A stretch of 6,676 nt of DNA from Clostridia bacterium. Lineage in GTDB: Bacteria > Bacillota > Clostridia > Oscillospirales > UBA644. The stretch is from NCBI GenBank assembly GCA_014872655.1, contig WHHJ01000076.1:1-6676 (forward strand), written 5' to 3'. The notes below the pieces were generated by a model. The model had not been told where the DNA came from, ran no database searches, and saw only the letters and a program-made list of their open reading frames with translations. The position numbers and the translations under genes were made by a program. Shown here piece by piece: positions 5,936-6,676 of the stretch (position 1 is the first letter of the stretch; each line of letters starts with the position of its first letter).

Positions 5936-6124
5936 CTACTCCTCGATTGAAAAGAGTGCTTTAATCATTTTTGCAACTTCATCTGGAGCCGGATTTGTAT
6001 TGTCAAGTTTCATATAGTTCTCAAACGGCAGTTCTTCGCCGTCATAGGAATTAAGGCGATACTTTTCGCTCGTTGCCCTCATTTCAGATTCGCTCCAATT
6101 GAGATCACGCTTCCGTTTGCTTTT
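5936..6124 (-). pseudogene. C-terminal fragment of an AAA/P-loop kinase-like ATPase
   Basis: Sixty-two codons are open before TAG at 5936-5938, encoding RDLNWSESEMRATSEKYR, then LNSYDGEELPFENYMKLDNT, then NPAPDEVAKMIKALFSIEE. This closely resembles, from memory, the last 60 residues of small bacterial AAA-family ATPases (about 190 residues, nucleoside-kinase-like). In these, an 'ENYxKxDNTxLSPDEVAxMI' end is common: the reported substrate-binding lid tail followed by a terminal helix. The Walker A half is absent, because an in-frame stop lies directly upstream (6125-6127) and no P-loop is found in any frame up to 6405. There is no proper start. It is best read as a decayed 3' end left by a deletion. 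A cut at the 5' side near 6124 coincides with the TTTATCCCC repeat cluster. Confidence 0.55.
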
Positions 6125-6184
6125 TTATCCCCGGCATTTTATCCCCCTGCGGGGATAGGACAACCGCCCGGTATGTTTATCCCC
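6124..6184. repeat. Three TTTATCCCC direct repeats plus a hairpin
   Basis: TTTATCCCC occurs at 6124-6132, 6138-6146 and 6176-6184. The middle copy also forms a perfect 7-bp hairpin, TATCCCC (6140-6146) with GGGGATA (6151-6157), around CTGC. The cluster lies between the - strand promoter-like site at 6207-6261 and the kinase-like fragment, so on transcripts it would be a leader carrying GGGGATAAA three times. A 21-codon - strand frame (ATG 6188-6190, stop 6125-6127) runs through it without a ribosome-binding site and is probably chance. Function unknown. Confidence 0.5.
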
Positions 6185-6206
6185 GTTCATAATTGTTGAT
6201 ATAGGG

Positions 6207-6261
6207 ATTATACCGTCTAATTTTGTAGATTTTTCCGAGATTTTCCGTAGAATTTTCGTAG
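6207..6261 (-). promoter_or_regulatory. Candidate response-regulator promoter: four 11-bp tandem repeats and a TATAAT
   Basis: On the - strand four 11-base units run head to tail without gaps: CTACGAAAATT (6261-6251), CTACGGAAAAT (6250-6240), CTCGGAAAAAT (6239-6229) and CTACAAAATTA (6228-6218). Five bases later comes a perfect -10 TATAAT (6212-6207). No good -35 is present; the place where it would lie (about 6235-6230) falls within the third unit. One-helical-turn direct repeats replacing the -35 are the known binding pattern of PhoB/OmpR-type regulators, and such a regulator is encoded next door at 6406-6676. The link is inference. The transcript would start near 6200 and run into the kinase-like fragment, so the original target may be gone. 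Confidence 0.5.
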
Positions 6262-6362
6262 TCGGTCGCAAGTTTAGACAAGAACAAACAACAAAATGCT
6301 GTATAATGTCAAATTTTACCGCCCTTTGAATACTGCACCGTAAGAAAAGACTTTATGGCTCA

Positions 6363-6410
6363 AATAAATAGGGGAAACGACCTGCTATCAGGTCGTTTCC
6401 CCTATTTATT
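6363..6410 (-). terminator. Terminator of the response-regulator gene, 22-bp perfect stem
   Basis: 6363-6384 pairs without mismatch to 6389-6410 around the loop CTAT. The core is GGGGAAACGACCTG with its complement, flanked by AT-rich ends. On the - strand, TATTTATTTG forms the T-rich tail. The stop codon of the response regulator (6406-6408) lies inside the stem, so translation ends within the terminator. The + strand reading also has a T-rich tail, so it may act both ways. Confidence 0.85.
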
Positions 6411-6676
6411 CCGTAATATCCTCAAAACAAAAGCCAACTTCTCGAACACAACGGATAGCAGAAGGTAAGCTGAGTGCTATCTCACGAAATTTTCTGCGCA
6501 GGCCGTATACATGACAGCTTACCGCATTGGCTTCATTTCCCATTGGATCTTCTCCCCATACAGCCTCATAAAGCTGCCTGTATGACAACACCCGCCCTTC
6601 ATACAAGGCCAGTCGGTAAAGTAGTTCATACTCTTTTGTTGTCAGTAATACCTCCTGCTGATTATAGTATACCTTT
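6406..6676 (-). CDS. OmpR/PhoB-family response regulator, DNA-binding domain (5' part outside window)
   Basis: The frame is open from the right edge of the window to TAA at 6406-6408, giving 89 residues, so the gene starts beyond the window. The internal TTG at 6604-6606 is not the real start, because coding continues upstream of it with VLLTTKEYELLYRLALYEGR. The sequence is the winged-helix Trans_reg_C domain: LTTKEYELLYRLA, then GRVLSYRQLYEAVWGED, the recognition helix region NEANAVSCHVYGLRRKF, and the wing ending CVREVGFCFED. This equals the family consensus 'LT..E..LL..L....G.v.sr..L...vWg' through 'v.vhi..LRrK' to 'i.TvrG.GY'; here GFCF replaces the usual GxGY turn. The receiver domain with its phospho-aspartate and any partner histidine kinase would lie to the right. 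Known members bind 11-bp direct repeats as tandem dimers, which fits the repeats at 6218-6261. Confidence 0.92.
   Translation of the reverse strand, partial: KVYYNQQEVLLTTKEYELLYRLALYEGRVLSYRQLYEAVWGEDPMGNEANAVSCHVYGLRRKFREIALSLPSAIRCVREVGFCFEDITE

Noticed and set aside
6125..6190. 21-codon - strand frame in phase with the kinase-like fragment
   Set aside because: It has no ribosome-binding site, runs through the TTTATCCCC repeats and ends in a stop, and its peptide does not resemble the missing N-terminal half of the kinase-like protein.
6218..6261. CRISPR-like or iteron array from the short repeats
   Set aside because: Units are contiguous 11-mers without spacers, and no Cas or replication-initiator gene is present. 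A regulator-binding array fits better.
6275..6410. + strand small RNA from TATAAT 6302-6307 to the 6363-6410 hairpin
   Set aside because: The only -35-like element (TAGACA, 6275-6280) is 21 bases away, too far for a normal promoter, and the hairpin is fully explained as the response regulator's terminator.

Overview
The window reads as a piece of a Bacillota (Firmicutes) chromosome. The closest feel is a gut-type Clostridia or Negativicutes genome. This rests on the PdxS/PdxT route to vitamin B6, the AT-rich Shine-Dalgarno-led genes, the style of the sigma factor, and an IS110 transposase of the kind common in gut Clostridia. The species cannot be named from the sequence.

Layout. (1) 40-1503, + strand: an intact two-gene operon, pdxS-pdxT, that makes pyridoxal 5'-phosphate from sugar phosphates and glutamine. 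It closes with a strong hairpin terminator at 1548-1587. (2) 1701-2186, - strand: a GNAT acetyltransferase that begins on TTG without a ribosome-binding site and seems to lack the first strand of the fold, so it may be 5'-damaged. (3) 2187-2488: a gap holding inverted repeats, a weak terminator-like hairpin and a doubtful small reading frame. (4) 2489-3994, - strand: a 501-residue sigma-70/ECF-like protein. Its two sigma regions fill only the first third; a winged-helix-like segment and a long unrecognised C-terminal region follow. (5) About 4018-5585: an IS110-family insertion sequence. It has a + strand DEDD/serine transposase, and its upstream non-coding end folds into nested hairpins that fit a bridge RNA. 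The element sits directly upstream of the sigma gene's ribosome-binding site and has probably separated that gene from its native promoter. (6) 5586-6124: a graveyard with a strong terminator, a perfect 11-bp inverted repeat and two - strand C-terminal protein fragments, one of them resembling the tail of an AAA/P-loop kinase-like protein. (7) 6125-6405: regulatory-looking DNA. Four tandem 11-bp repeats end 5 bp before a perfect - strand TATAAT. This is the layout expected of an OmpR/PhoB-type response-regulator promoter. Three TTTATCCCC repeats and a hairpin lie downstream. (8) 6406-6676, - strand: the DNA-binding domain of an OmpR/PhoB-family response regulator, cut by the window edge. Its stop codon is embedded in a 22-bp perfect terminator stem.

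How the parts work together. Only pdxS-pdxT forms a complete pathway unit. The response regulator may control the 11-bp-repeat promoter just downstream of it, whose original target seems to be lost or reduced to the kinase-like fragment. The observations most worth following up are the candidate IS110 bridge RNA, the sigma factor with a large novel C-terminal region, and the 11-bp repeat promoter.
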